DNA of 45,082 bases from Bacilli bacterium (GCA_028703035.1 JAQVNR010000002.1:1-45082), one strand, 5' to 3'; shown: positions 17,253 through 26,425, counted from the first letter of the stretch. Notes: a model not told the origin generated them from the letters alone. Numbers and translations: made by a program.

Positions 17253-17490
17253 ATTATAGAAATTAAAAATATTGATAATTATTTTTCTTATGAGATATTA
17301 AGAAGAGGCTACGATTATTTAAAAAGGGAAAAGTCATTAGTATTAATAAACTCGAAAATACTTATGTTGCAAAAGTTAAAGGTACTGAAAATTATGAAGT
17401 CATAATAAATCTTGATACTAATATTGTACATAATCTTTATTCCTTCCTTAAAACCCAACTTTGTCTCTTACAAATCTATCATTATCTATA
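17253..17490 (+). pseudogene. SWIM zinc-finger protein fragment
   Basis: After an AAAGGAGTAACG site the frame begins with ATT rather than ATG and reads IEIKNIDNYFSYEILRRGYD. A frameshift in the A/G run near 17325 leads into KGKVISINKLENTYVAKVKG and TENYEVIINLDTN, the N-terminal signature of SWIM zinc-finger proteins. The cysteine-rich part is missing. Start-codon loss, frameshift and truncation show it is dead. Confidence 0.6.
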
Positions 17491-17767
17491 ACTTTTGAAG
17501 TTATAGATTTCTTTTAATTCTTCTATTATCTCGTAAACTACTGGACATACTTCAGCATTACTTATTAGGAATACATTTAGCTGTATATTCTCCATATTTT
17601 TTTGTTAAATATTTACTAATTAATTCTTCATTAGATATTTTTAAACAACTTGCTATTTTATCTAATTCATCTTCAGTTATAATGCAGTTAAGTTCTTTAC
17701 AACAATTCCTACATTTTGAGCATTCATCAATTGCCATTCCCATATCATAATATTTATAATAACTCAA
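17481..17767 (-). pseudogene. YkgJ-type cysteine-cluster protein, internally deleted
   Basis: From 17767 the frame encodes CSKCRNCCKELNCIITEDEL, the N-terminal cluster of YkgJ (DUF/UPF0153) zinc or iron binding proteins, and stops after AKCIPNK. Just beyond, in another frame, is NAEVCPVVYEIIEELKEIYN to a stop at 17481, which resembles the family C-terminus. The middle with the second Cys cluster has been lost. Confidence 0.6.
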
Positions 17768-17801
17768 ACAAAATAAGACGAAATAAATGAGTCATTAAAA
17801 T

Positions 17802-18029
17802 TCATTTTCTATCTTGGTTAAAACAGTGCCACCAACTCATTTCCTTTATAGTATCAGTAATATATTCTATATCTCTTGGTGAATAAGAGAAATCTCTTAT
17901 ATATCTTTCATAATCTCCAATCATTATAATATCAATCATATCTTTATCATATAGTTCTTTTTCTTGATCTTTAAATTCAAATAAATTTGCTTCAGAAATA
18001 AAATTAGCAATATCAGTCGCAAAATGTTT
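17802..18029 (-). pseudogene. Open fragment without start codon
   Basis: A 75-codon minus-strand frame reads FATDIANFISEANLFEFKDQ to RDIEYITDTIKEMSWWHC and ends with TGA at 17802. It has protein-like composition but no start codon or ribosome site. Flanked by other relics, it is most likely the C-terminal end of a truncated gene. Family not recognised. Confidence 0.4.
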
Positions 18030-18094
18030 TTTTTATAAATATTTATCTATTCAACCTATTTATATTTACACATATAATTAAATAGGTGGTTCTT

Positions 18095-18337
18095 ATGAAT
18101 AATGCTAGTAATTTTTCTTTTATAGGTATTTTATCTGGTCTTAATAAAACCTTAGGTGTTGCTAAAGAGGTAATACCTTTAATTCAGCAAACAAAACCGC
18201 TTATTAATAACGTCAGAACTGCGTATTCTTTAATTAAAGATGTTAACTTGCAAAAGACTTTGCCGGAAGTAATACCTAAAAAAGAAGTTGAAAAAACTAT
18301 TGTTAAATCAAGCAATAGTCCTCAGTTCTTTGTATAA
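18095..18337 (+). CDS. Small YqfQ/VrrA-like protein, possibly spore-associated
   Basis: An 80-residue protein. The segment ILSGLNKTLGVAKEVIPLIQ followed by QTKPLINNVRTAYSLIKD resembles the short conserved block of YqfQ/VrrA proteins, where aliphatic residues alternate with Gln, Pro and Asn around a Q-x-x-P-L core. The Lys/Pro/Val-rich tail is disordered-looking. The ATG at 18095 is preferred over GTG at 18086 because AGGTGG lies 5 bases before it. It overlaps the convergent phosphohexomutase gene by 16 bases. A spore role is inferred only from the family resemblance. Confidence 0.5.
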   Translation: MNNASNFSFIGILSGLNKTLGVAKEVIPLIQQTKPLINNVRTAYSLIKDVNLQKTLPEVIPKKEVEKTIVKSSNSPQFFV

Positions 18338-19677
18338 AACTCTACTAAATTTAAAAATTCTCTTTTTCGGAAGTTTAGTTCTGTTTCAGTTTTAGCCTCA
18401 AATCTTAAAGTAATATAAGAACTAGTATTACTTCCTCTTATAAGAGCAAAGCCATCTTCATAATTAACTCTTACTCCATCAATTGTTAAAACATCACTAT
18501 ACTTATTAAGCGCATATTCTTTTATTTTATCAACTATTAACCACTTATCTTCTTCAGTAGTATTAACTTTTATTTCTGGAGTACTATAATATTTTTCAAA
18601 ATGTTCATATAAATCAGAGCATTTTTTATTTGTTTCATTTAAGATGTTAAGTAGTCTAATACTTGCATATATTCCATCATCATAACCATCAAAGTCATCT
18701 CTGAAAAAAACATGACCAGAGTACTCTCCTCCAAGAAAAGCATTTCTATTGATCATTTCATTCTCAATATAGGCAGAGCCATTTTTAATCATAATAGCTT
18801 CGCCACCTATTTTATTTATTTCCTTAGCAAGACCTTTAGAACACTTTACATCAATTAAGACTTTTTTATTTTCAAGTTTGGGTATAATATTATCAGCATA
18901 TATACCAATTAATGTATCTGTTGAAACAATACTTCCATTGTTATCAATAACTCCTAAACGATCTCCGTCCCCATCAAAAGCAAGACCTAAATCCGCTTTT
19001 TTTTCTTTAACAACTTTAATAAGTTCTTCTAAGTTCACGGGATCATTTGGATCTGGATTATGGACTGGAAATGTACCATCACTTTCACTATTTAAATAAA
19101 CAACATTATTAAATAACCGATTAAAGATATCTTTAATAACAATTGATGGAGTCCCACTACCTGCATCAATAACAATGTTTAAATTAGAATTTACTTTAGC
19201 TTTATTTATTAACATATTAATATATTCTTTTTGTAAATTATTAAAATTTTTGGCACCCAATCCTTCACTATACTCACCCTTTTTTATTAAATCATAAAAA
19301 ATATTAAGCTCATTATGTTCAAGATGAGAAAAATTTTTACCAAATATTTTAAATCCATTGTGATTTGGCGGATTATGACTTGCAGTAATCATAATGCCAT
19401 ATGTTACATTTAAGTACCTAGCTGAGAAGTTAAACATTGGCGTAGTACAAAGTCCAATATCAACAACATTAATACCAGTACTAATTATCCCTTCAATAAG
19501 TTTTTGATTAAGTGATAAACTACTTAATCGATTATCATGACCAATTAAACAGGTAGCTTCCTCTTTGTTTAAAATATAAGTTCCGAAAGCTTTTCCAATA
19601 ATAATACTTAAGTCTTCATTTATTTGATTAGGATATTCTCCTCTAATATCATTTTCTCTTAAAACTGTATAATCCAT
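18322..19677 (-). CDS. Phosphomannomutase/phosphoglucomutase
   Basis: A 451-residue alpha-D-phosphohexomutase of normal family length. The active-site serine is in ITASHNPP (Ser100), the metal loop is DGDGDR (235-240), and the sugar-binding loop is GEYSGH (317-322); the C-terminal phosphate loop is IRGSNTSSY. It interconverts hexose 1- and 6-phosphates for cell-wall and glycan precursors. The ATG at 19677 has AAGGTGAT upstream. The stop is TGA, and the protein ends where the family ends, which shows UGA is a stop here. Confidence 0.93.
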   Translation of the reverse strand: MDYTVLRENDIRGEYPNQINEDLSIIIGKAFGTYILNKEEATCLIGHDNRLSSLSLNQKLIEGIISTGINVVDIGLCTTPMFNFSARYLNVTYGIMITASHNPPNHNGFKIFGKNFSHLEHNELNIFYDLIKKGEYSEGLGAKNFNNLQKEYINMLINKAKVNSNLNIVIDAGSGTPSIVIKDIFNRLFNNVVYLNSESDGTFPVHNPDPNDPVNLEELIKVVKEKKADLGLAFDGDGDRLGVIDNNGSIVSTDTLIGIYADNIIPKLENKKVLIDVKCSKGLAKEINKIGGEAIMIKNGSAYIENEMINRNAFLGGEYSGHVFFRDDFDGYDDGIYASIRLLNILNETNKKCSDLYEHFEKYYSTPEIKVNTTEEDKWLIVDKIKEYALNKYSDVLTIDGVRVNYEDGFALIRGSNTSSYITLRFEAKTETELNFRKREFLNLVEFYTKN

Positions 19678-19805
19678 TAATCATCACCTTATAATCATTA
19701 TATAACATTAAACTATTAATTAATGTTTATTTTAGAAGTTATTTTAAACTTTACATTTTAATCATTTTTTTAAGGCTTTATAATACTATTAATTATGGTG
19801 AGATA

Positions 19806-20360
19806 ATGAAAAATGATTTAAGTGTATATCACAGTGATATGCCCTATCCGGAGATTAAAGTTTCGAGGCCTAATCTTGATTATGCTAATTTATTAATGGC
19901 TGATTATGCTGGTTTTATAAGTGAACTGAGCGCGATAAATCAGTATTACTATCATTATATAGTACTTAATGATGTCGATGCAGAAATAGCTAATATGCTA
20001 AAAAATATTTCTTATGTAGAAATAAGACATTTTGATACTTTAGCTAAAGTTATTCTATTACTAGGAGGAGACCCAATTCTTTTTGCTGATGCAAATTATT
20101 GGAATGGAGATTATATTTATTATGGTGATAACATTCTTTCTAGGTTAGAAGTAGATCTTCAAGTAGAATTAGATGCAATTGAAAATTATCAAAAAAAGAT
20201 TGAACTTATTGATGATCCATATGTTAAGAATATTTTAAGAAGAATTATTTTAGATGAAGAAGTTCATGTTAGGTTATTTAAAAAAGCTATTGAAAAAGTT
20301 AATCTTATGCAAAATCCGCCTATAACTTTAACTGATATAATTAAAGGAACATTTCCTTAA
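19806..20360 (+). CDS. Ferritin-like diiron protein
   Basis: A 184-residue four-helix-bundle protein. Each helix gives a ligand-type motif: ELSAINQYYYHY, YVEIRHFD, VELDAIENYQ and LDEEVHVRLF. This is the E / E-x-x-H / E / E-x-x-H pattern of the ferritin/rubrerythrin superfamily. It could store or detoxify iron, or act against peroxide; related proteins occur in spore coats. The site GGTGAG lies before ATG at 19806, and a TATAAT is at 19779-19784. It is monocistronic, followed by a terminator. Confidence 0.78.
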   Translation: MKNDLSVYHSDMPYPEIKVSRPNLDYANLLMADYAGFISELSAINQYYYHYIVLNDVDAEIANMLKNISYVEIRHFDTLAKVILLLGGDPILFADANYWNGDYIYYGDNILSRLEVDLQVELDAIENYQKKIELIDDPYVKNILRRIILDEEVHVRLFKKAIEKVNLMQNPPITLTDIIKGTFP

Positions 20361-20364
20361 AATT

Positions 20365-20388
20365 AAAAAGAGATAATCCTCTTTTTTT
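20365..20388. terminator. Bidirectional intrinsic terminator
   Basis: AAAAAGAG (20365-20372), loop ATAATC, then CTCTTTTTTT. It closes the ferritin-like gene on the plus strand, and the A-run on the other side makes it usable for gpmI on the minus strand, whose stop overlaps the T-run. Confidence 0.85.
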
Positions 20389-21904
20389 ATACATCTTCTA
20401 AAATTAAAGATTTAGATTCTTTCATATCTTTAGGAATTGCAATATCCATATAATGAAGTATAGTTGGAGCAACATTAGTTAGCTCACCTTTTTCTTTTAA
20501 TACTAAATGTTTATCTAAGATAATAAATGGAACTGGAGATAATGAGTGAGTAGTAACTATATTATTTGCATCATCCAGCATTAAATCAGCATTCCCATGA
20601 TCAGATAAAATAATTGCTTTATAAAAGTTATCCTCAGCTGCGGTTATTAATTTTTTAAGTTCAGCATCTAATCCTTCTAATGCATTTATAGTTGCATCTA
20701 AATTACCAGTATGCCCGACCATATCAGGATTAGCATAATTTACTAAGATAAAATCATAGTCTTTTTCTAAACATTTAATCGTTTCTTTAGTAACATCTTC
20801 AGTGCTCATCATTGGAGTTTGATCATATGTACTAACCTTAGGACTTGGGACTAAGATATTAATTGTTCCTTTAAATTTAGGATTTTTCTCAGAGTTGAAA
20901 AATTTAGTAACATGCGAATATTTTTCGGTTTCAGCAATTCTAGCTTGAGTAAGACCAAGGTCAGAAAAATATTCCCCAATTGGATATAAATTTTCTTCAT
21001 CATATTCAAATAAAGCCTTAGTATTTTTCACATCTTCTTGTTCAAATAAATTATATACTTTAAAATTATTAATTATTTTATTTTGGAAACCAGTAAATTT
21101 TGGATTAGTAAAAGCATTTAAAATCTGTCTTGCTCTATCTTGTCTAAAGTTAAGCCATAAAAGGGCATCATGCTCATTAAAGGAAGTAAATTCAGGTAAT
21201 CTCAAAGGTGGCATATGCTCATCATAAATATTTTTTAAATAACAGTTATTGATTGCGGTTTCTAAATTAATTATATTTAAACCCGATGTTCCCATTAATA
21301 AATTATAATAAACTCCAGTCCGATTATATTTATTATCTCGATCCATTGCATAATATCGCCCACAAACTGATGCAATAACTCCTAAGTTATTTTCTGCAAA
21401 GACAGCCTTTAATTTATTAATATATTTTAAAGAAGATGTTCTTGAGGTGTCTCTTCCATCAGTAATAACATGAAACGCTAATTTTTTAACCCCTTTTTCT
21501 TTTAAAATAGGAATTAATTTTAAAATATAATCTAAATCACTGTGAACACCACCATCAGAAGCAAGCCCCATTAAATGGAGGCAAGAATCATTAGTGATAG
21601 TATGATTAATTAATTCATTTAAATTCTCATTATCATATATTTTTTTACTAGCTATTTCTTCTTTAACAACAGTTATTCGTTGTTTTATTTTTCTTCCTAA
21701 GCCTATTGCTCCATGTCCTACTTCACTATTACCAAACTGATTATTAGGTAAACCAACCGCCTCACCTGATGCTTCAAGCACTGAATGCGGATAATCTTCC
21801 CATAACTTATTAAAAAATTCCATTTTAGCTAGTTTAACCGCATTGCCTTTTTCTTGTTCTCTTAAACCAAATCCATCTAAGATAACCATTAATATTTTTT
21901 TCAT
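20387..21904 (-). CDS. gpmI: 2,3-bisphosphoglycerate-independent phosphoglycerate mutase
   Basis: A 505-residue enzyme of normal length that interconverts 3- and 2-phosphoglycerate in glycolysis with two Mn(II) ions. The N-terminal metal Asp is in VILDGFG, the phospho-serine is Ser60 in FGNSEVGHGAIG, and SDHGNADLM gives further metal ligands; VITDGRDTS is also conserved. The frame is open to 21916 (GTG), but the ATG at 21904 has GAGGA 6 bases upstream and starts at the family N-terminus. It follows the pseudopilin gene by 21 bases, probably in one transcript. Confidence 0.95.
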   Translation of the reverse strand: MKKILMVILDGFGLREQEKGNAVKLAKMEFFNKLWEDYPHSVLEASGEAVGLPNNQFGNSEVGHGAIGLGRKIKQRITVVKEEIASKKIYDNENLNELINHTITNDSCLHLMGLASDGGVHSDLDYILKLIPILKEKGVKKLAFHVITDGRDTSRTSSLKYINKLKAVFAENNLGVIASVCGRYYAMDRDNKYNRTGVYYNLLMGTSGLNIINLETAINNCYLKNIYDEHMPPLRLPEFTSFNEHDALLWLNFRQDRARQILNAFTNPKFTGFQNKIINNFKVYNLFEQEDVKNTKALFEYDEENLYPIGEYFSDLGLTQARIAETEKYSHVTKFFNSEKNPKFKGTINILVPSPKVSTYDQTPMMSTEDVTKETIKCLEKDYDFILVNYANPDMVGHTGNLDATINALEGLDAELKKLITAAEDNFYKAIILSDHGNADLMLDDANNIVTTHSLSPVPFIILDKHLVLKEKGELTNVAPTILHYMDIAIPKDMKESKSLILEDV

Positions 21905-21925
21905 ATTATTCCTCACAATCCATAA

Positions 21926-22333
21926 TTACTCATTTATAATAAACTCGCCATTTAAATCTAAGGCTTCTATATCGTAACAAATTTTTACTTCCCCATTAAG
22001 TTTAGTATTTGTTTCTGGGTTTATAATCACTGGTCCATTTTTTTCTTCCTCAGCTACGTAAAGCCCATATTCTAAAACAAAATCATATAAATCATAATAT
22101 TTGCAACAATCTTCTTTATTAAGACAAGTATTACCAGCTGGTTTTATATCATCAATCAAATGTAATTTAGCAAACTTTAAAGTAGACTGAGTTATAACAT
22201 TAGTTTTGTTTTCTAAGCTTTTCTTCTTTATCTCATATGAAACATTTGTATAACTAGGAATAGCAATAATCATTATACCAGCTAGTATTATGATTACAGT
22301 TAAAAGTTCAATCATCGTAAATCCTTTGTTCAT
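21926..22333 (-). CDS. Type IV pilin-like (pseudopilin) protein
   Basis: A 135-residue protein with a class III prepilin leader: MNKG, cut before F in GFTMIELLTVIIILAGIMII, with the conserved Glu at +5 and a following hydrophobic helix. The soluble part has four Cys, including an EDCCKYYD pair, which could form disulfides outside the membrane. It is a substrate for the prepilin peptidase at 13214-13972 and would be assembled with the GspF-like protein. AGGAGC lies 9 bases before the ATG. Confidence 0.88.
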   Translation of the reverse strand: MNKGFTMIELLTVIIILAGIMIIAIPSYTNVSYEIKKKSLENKTNVITQSTLKFAKLHLIDDIKPAGNTCLNKEDCCKYYDLYDFVLEYGLYVAEEEKNGPVIINPETNTKLNGEVKICYDIEALDLNGEFIINE

Positions 22334-22371
22334 AATCTTTTGCTCCTAGTATAATATTATCATAAAAATAT

Positions 22372-22396
22372 TAAAAAAAGTAGATTAACTACTTTT
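22372..22396 (-). terminator. Intrinsic terminator after cdaR
   Basis: On the minus strand AAAAGTAG, loop TTAAT, CTACTTTT and further T residues, starting two bases after the cdaR stop. It separates cdaA-cdaR from the pseudopilin-gpmI unit. Confidence 0.85.
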
Positions 22397-22397
22397 C

Positions 22398-23753
22398 TTA
22401 TGAAGATATTCTTACTTTAACAGTTGATACTTTAGGCACTAGTGTTACTCTAATATCATCAATAAAGACACTGACAGGCACATCATGAGTACCAATGCTA
22501 TAACCACTTAAATCTATTTGAGCCTTAATTTGTGATTGTTCTATTTCTCCTAACACAGAAGTTACACCTTTAGCAATAACTGTAATTGCACTGTCTGCTA
22601 AACTTTCAGCATTTACTATATAATTATTACCTAAATTTATAGATTCTACTTGAATATCAGCAAATTCTTTACTTGATTCACTGTCCATCACGACTGAAAC
22701 TGTTGTATTTGTTTCGGTCATATATCTTACTCCAGCTGGTTTAGTTAAAGTAACATTAAATGTTTTATCATTGCTTAAACCATCTATATCAATAACCGCT
22801 TCAATAAATTTAAGTTCATCAATTATTTCTTTATCACCATAAACTTTAACTTTTGTAGTCGATGATATTGCACTTAATATAGCATATCCAACCGTTGGTT
22901 TTCCAGTTGTCATTATTTTAACTGGAAGCTCACTGTAATATGAATCTACAACAATCGATGCACTAACTTTAGTCGGAACCATTTCAACATTATTTATTTT
23001 ATTTCCACTACTATCATACGCTACTAAGACAATTGAATCAATTATATATGTTCCTTTTTCAGTAAAATTGTAGGCTTCTAAATCAACAAGAGCTCTAACT
23101 GTTGTTACCGATTCAAGAGCCTCACTTGATCCTTTGACAATTACTTCATTACGATCAAGTTCGACACTTTTAATTGATAATTTATTATCAAGTTTATCAC
23201 TATTTAATAAATCATATTTTAAAGTCTTTATCGCACTTACTTTTTCACTAATTTTAATTGTGATTGTACTTGGATCTAGTTTATAGTTAACAGACTCAAC
23301 ACTATGATTATATTTAAGTTTTACTTTATATTGACCAGTTGAATAACCACTTAAATCAAGTACTACTTTATGTTCTCCTAATTGTTTAGCTAAGTATAAA
23401 TCACTTTTACGCCCAATTAAAGTAATATCAACGGTCTCAGGAACTCCTTCAACCACATATGCTTCTTCATTATATATAATCTCAACTGGTTGCCCAGAAA
23501 TAATTTCAGCTTCTTCTGTTACTAAATTAATTGCTTTAGTATCGATAAGTAAGAAAATAATTATAGCAGAGAATAAAGATACATAAACAAGAATATTAGG
23601 TCTATTTAAAATTTTTTCAAAACGACCACTATTACTTTTAACTAGTTCACTTATTCTATATATAATTCTACTTATTGGAACTATTATTAATTTATCAATT
23701 ATATTATATATTCCCTTAAAAAGATCAGAAAAAATCTTAAATATTTTATTCAT
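22398..23753 (-). CDS. cdaR: CdaA regulator CdaR (YbbR-domain protein)
   Basis: A 451-residue protein with an N-terminal membrane helix (about 50-68, ILVYVSLFSAIIIFLLID) and a large extracytoplasmic part of four YbbR repeats, recognisable by recurrent DLSGYSTGQYKVKL and DLSGYSIGTHDVPV. CdaR binds and modulates the diadenylate cyclase CdaA at the membrane. The ATG at 23753 is preferred: AGGTGAAG sits properly before it, while the upstream GTG (23762) has none. It overlaps cdaA by 8 bases. The usual third gene glmM is not adjacent. Confidence 0.93.
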   Translation of the reverse strand: MNKIFKIFSDLFKGIYNIIDKLIIVPISRIIYRISELVKSNSGRFEKILNRPNILVYVSLFSAIIIFLLIDTKAINLVTEEAEIISGQPVEIIYNEEAYVVEGVPETVDITLIGRKSDLYLAKQLGEHKVVLDLSGYSTGQYKVKLKYNHSVESVNYKLDPSTITIKISEKVSAIKTLKYDLLNSDKLDNKLSIKSVELDRNEVIVKGSSEALESVTTVRALVDLEAYNFTEKGTYIIDSIVLVAYDSSGNKINNVEMVPTKVSASIVVDSYYSELPVKIMTTGKPTVGYAILSAISSTTKVKVYGDKEIIDELKFIEAVIDIDGLSNDKTFNVTLTKPAGVRYMTETNTTVSVVMDSESSKEFADIQVESINLGNNYIVNAESLADSAITVIAKGVTSVLGEIEQSQIKAQIDLSGYSIGTHDVPVSVFIDDIRVTLVPKVSTVKVRISS

Positions 23754-24561
23754 CTTCTTCACCTACTTCTTCATCAGCATCGTAGAACACTTCCATCTTT
23801 GGCTTAAGTTCATCTAGTAGAAGCATTTTAAATTCTTCGAGGGTTAAATTATAGTTTAAATTACTATCTACAGCGATACTTATTTTTCCTGTTTCCTCAG
23901 ATACTACGAGCGCGATTGCATCTGTTTCCTCAGCAACTCCTAAAGCAGCTCTATGTCTTGTTCCAAGTTTTTTACTAAAATTAGGGTTCATGCTCGTTTT
24001 AAACACCGCACCTGCGCAAGTTAACTTATCTCCTTGGATTATCACACCTCCATCATGAAGTGGATTAGGCGGGAAAAATATTGCTTCAAGAAGAGCTGCT
24101 GTAATATCAGCATATACTTTATTCGCTGGCTCAATATATTCTTGCAAAGAAACATTTCTTTCAATAACAATTAGAGCACCAATTCTATTCCTCTTTAAAT
24201 ATTCAATAGCGTTCATAATCTCATAAACTACTCTTTCCCGTTCATCAACAGTTAAAACTTTATGACGCCCCAGTAACTGACTTCTACCAATTGACTCAAG
24301 TACGGCTCTAATTTCCGGCTGAAATATAATTATTAAAGCTAGAGGTCCCCAAGAGATAACATATTCTAAAAGTAAACCAATTATATATAAATTAAGAATA
24401 TTACTAAAAATTTTAATAATAACAATTATTACTACTCCTTTAAATATTAATACTAATTTAACATTTTTCCTTAAATTTTTAAGTAAATAATAAAACATAA
24501 ACCAAACAATACTTATATCAATTATTTTAGTAATTATATTTCCAATTGACAACCAAGTCAC
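23746..24561 (-). CDS. cdaA: Membrane diadenylate cyclase CdaA
   Basis: A 271-residue protein with three N-terminal membrane helices (1-80) and a DAC domain. Signature motifs are LHDGGVII (DGG at 170-172) and GTRHRAALG (200-208). It makes c-di-AMP from two ATP, controlling potassium and osmotic balance and wall integrity. The tail is very acidic (DADEEVGEEDE) and encodes the ribosome site of cdaR. AAAGGAGTGG precedes the ATG at 24561. A TnpB relic lies immediately upstream of its promoter region. Confidence 0.95.
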   Translation of the reverse strand: MTWLSIGNIITKIIDISIVWFMFYYLLKNLRKNVKLVLIFKGVVIIVIIKIFSNILNLYIIGLLLEYVISWGPLALIIIFQPEIRAVLESIGRSQLLGRHKVLTVDERERVVYEIMNAIEYLKRNRIGALIVIERNVSLQEYIEPANKVYADITAALLEAIFFPPNPLHDGGVIIQGDKLTCAGAVFKTSMNPNFSKKLGTRHRAALGVAEETDAIALVVSEETGKISIAVDSNLNYNLTLEEFKMLLLDELKPKMEVFYDADEEVGEEDE

Positions 24562-24633
24562 TTTAAACCACTCCTTTAAATAGTATAAATATTATATCAA
24601 AAAATTAAATTAAAGTATACTTTAGTTTAACTT

Positions 24634-24715
24634 AAAAGCCCTCACGGTCTTTTTCCTGTTTCACAGGGGGCATAACCTACTTCCTCCACAGGCACTATTA
24701 GGCGGCAGTCGCTAC
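24634..24715 (-). ncRNA. Omega-RNA-like right end of a TnpB element (relic)
   Basis: GC-rich minus-strand segment directly after the tnpB relic, with a hairpin CCTGT/ACAGG at 24655-24667 and an end reading CCGTGAGGGCTTTTAAG. In IS605/IS1341-type elements this is where the guide-bearing omega-RNA scaffold and right end lie. The assignment rests on position and composition; no RNA is proven. Confidence 0.5.
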
Positions 24716-24936
24716 CGTCTTTGGGCTACTGGCATAATATCTATCTACTTTTACGAGCCGGACTTTTTTAAGTTTGGATTTATATTCTAGTTGTCTTATT
24801 AACTCGCCCCAGGAAGCATTTGTTATCTAACTTTCTCCTCAATCATTTTTTTAATATCTAATTTTTCTACAGCTATAACTTTATTTTCTTCAGTTAGTTT
24901 TTTACTGATTTCATGTAATAAATATTTTCTGGAGTT
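24716..24936 (-). pseudogene. tnpB: TnpB (IS200/IS605, IS1341-type) C-terminal relic
   Basis: Fragment A (24823-24936) encodes KYLLHEISKKLTEENKVIAV and EKLDIKKMIEE, the RuvC-II Glu region of TnpB, and stops at 24823. Fragment B (about 24716-24820), in another frame, encodes NASWGELIRQLEYKSK and VKVDRYYASS, the classic segment before the zinc finger. Zinc-finger cysteines are missing. The N-terminal two thirds are gone; a perfect 16-base palindrome ATGTAGAATTCTACAT lies just upstream. Confidence 0.75.
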
Positions 24937-25008
24937 TCAAATTTTTTGATTTATGTAGAATTCTACATAATTAAAAGTTCCACATAAATATAAAAAAGAA
25001 AAAGATAA

Positions 25009-25317
25009 TTATTTATTATCTTGAATTTCTTCGACTTCAGGAATCACATTTTCTGGGTTTTCTTCCTCATTTTCTGGGTTTTCTTCCTCATTTTCTAAGT
25101 TTTCTTCTGATATCTCTTCTTCTGATACAAGGTTTTCTTCTAAAATAGGTTCATCAATTTCCTCAGGTATATCATCTTTTACTTCTAAAATCTGTTCTAC
25201 TTTTTCTTCTCTTTTTTTATTTTTAAGGTTATCAACAATATAACCAATTAAAGCAAAGATAAAAAAAGCAGCAACAACCATTATTATTAAATAATGATCA
25301 ACTATAAAATCTAACAT
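25009..25317 (-). CDS. Membrane-anchored acidic repeat protein
   Basis: A 102-residue protein with one N-terminal membrane helix (about 8-28, YLIIMVVAAFFIFALIGYIV) and a basic stop-transfer KNKKREEK. The rest is almost all Glu, Asn, Pro and Val. NPENEEE is repeated twice, and a diverged third copy comes before it, encoded by 21-base direct repeats around 25046-25110 that could change number by slippage. No family is recognised. Site AAAGGAAGG precedes the ATG at 25317. It lies 52 bases downstream of the DUF3048 gene. Confidence 0.6.
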   Translation of the reverse strand: MLDFIVDHYLIIMVVAAFFIFALIGYIVDNLKNKKREEKVEQILEVKDDIPEEIDEPILEENLVSEEEISEENLENEEENPENEEENPENVIPEVEEIQDNK

Positions 25318-25369
25318 TCATGGCCTTCCTTTCTATTTTATTACTCATTTAACTATATGAGTATTTTAC

Positions 25370-26425
25370 TTAGGTTATTATTAAATTTTGCCCCTTAGGC
25401 ATAATTTGGATAAATGTATTACCATCATTTACTATTAAGTCATCACCACTATCATATTTATAAACAGTAGCAGAAGCACGCGAGGATTTACTCCATGTTA
25501 TTGGGAGCGCTACTCCTTGTGATATATAATAACCAGTACCACTACCAACTGTATTTAAATTTTGCCTTCCTGATGAATCACCACTAATCTTATTATTTGC
25601 TACCTCATAAACAATAATATTTTTAAAAGTATATTGCTCTTTTGATACATAATCAACATGAGCTTTTTGATTGACACTTCTTTTGTAAACTTTATTAGTG
25701 CTATCATAATCATAAGAAGAGGTTACTGAAGATGAATATTTAATTGAAACAGAACTTGCTTCTTTACTTTCAGGTATTTTACTTAAATCTAGTGGATCAA
25801 CACTATATTTAAGTAAATAATCTTTATTTCTTTCAGTTCTTTTACTACCAATACCACTTGCAAGTTTATCAGTACTAGTAAAAAGTGTGTGTTCACTTGA
25901 CAAATTTAATGATTTATCGCGCCACCCCGTTTTTGAATTATCAACTACTATGCGATCAACATTTAAACGACTAAAATCACTCTGAGCTTGAGGTGATTGT
26001 CCATGATGAACAAATATTGCATCATTTTCTAGTACGTAATCAAGAAAATAATGTCTAGCACTTCTAACAGAGCCTATTCTTTCAACATCAGCATCAATAA
26101 ATAAAGCTAGATATCTAGTCAAACCACCTTCAACAATCATTTCATAAATAATATAAGCATCTTGAAGTCCACTTTGAACCCCTCTAGCAGCGCCTATATT
26201 ATTAATAGATACTGCGTACGGTCTACTCTTAGAATTTAAGTTAACAATATTCAACTTTTTTTCAGGTATTGTCTCTTTTACTTCTTTTCTTTCTGGTGTT
26301 TCCTTATTACTAAAAGCCATATAAATTCCTACTCCACCAATTATAAGAATAACAATAATTCCAATTATTAAATTATCTAACTTTATTTTCTTTATTTTTT
26401 TAAAAATATTTTTATTTTTTTTCAT
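25370..26425 (-). CDS. DUF3048 (YerB-like) cell-surface protein
   Basis: A 351-residue protein with an N-terminal membrane anchor (about 18-38) and the two DUF3048 halves. Conserved pieces are RPYAVSINNIGAARGVQSGL, GLTRYLALF, IGSVRSARHYF, HHGQSPQAQ and, near the C-terminus, YYISQGVALPITWSK. Homologues such as YerB are exported or lipoprotein-anchored; the biochemical role is not known. This copy lacks a lipobox Cys, so it is probably anchored by the helix. Confidence 0.85.
   Translation of the reverse strand: MKKNKNIFKKIKKIKLDNLIIGIIVILIIGGVGIYMAFSNKETPERKEVKETIPEKKLNIVNLNSKSRPYAVSINNIGAARGVQSGLQDAYIIYEMIVEGGLTRYLALFIDADVERIGSVRSARHYFLDYVLENDAIFVHHGQSPQAQSDFSRLNVDRIVVDNSKTGWRDKSLNLSSEHTLFTSTDKLASGIGSKRTERNKDYLLKYSVDPLDLSKIPESKEASSVSIKYSSSVTSSYDYDSTNKVYKRSVNQKAHVDYVSKEQYTFKNIIVYEVANNKISGDSSGRQNLNTVGSGTGYYISQGVALPITWSKSSRASATVYKYDSGDDLIVNDGNTFIQIMPKGQNLIIT

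Noticed and set aside
18878..19099. Plus-strand 73-codon frame inside the phosphohexomutase gene
   Set aside because: Shadow of a well-conserved gene on the other strand; the same holds for similar frames at 2477, 3698, 9254, 10626, 16002, 36556, 36804, 38653, 41244 and 43029.
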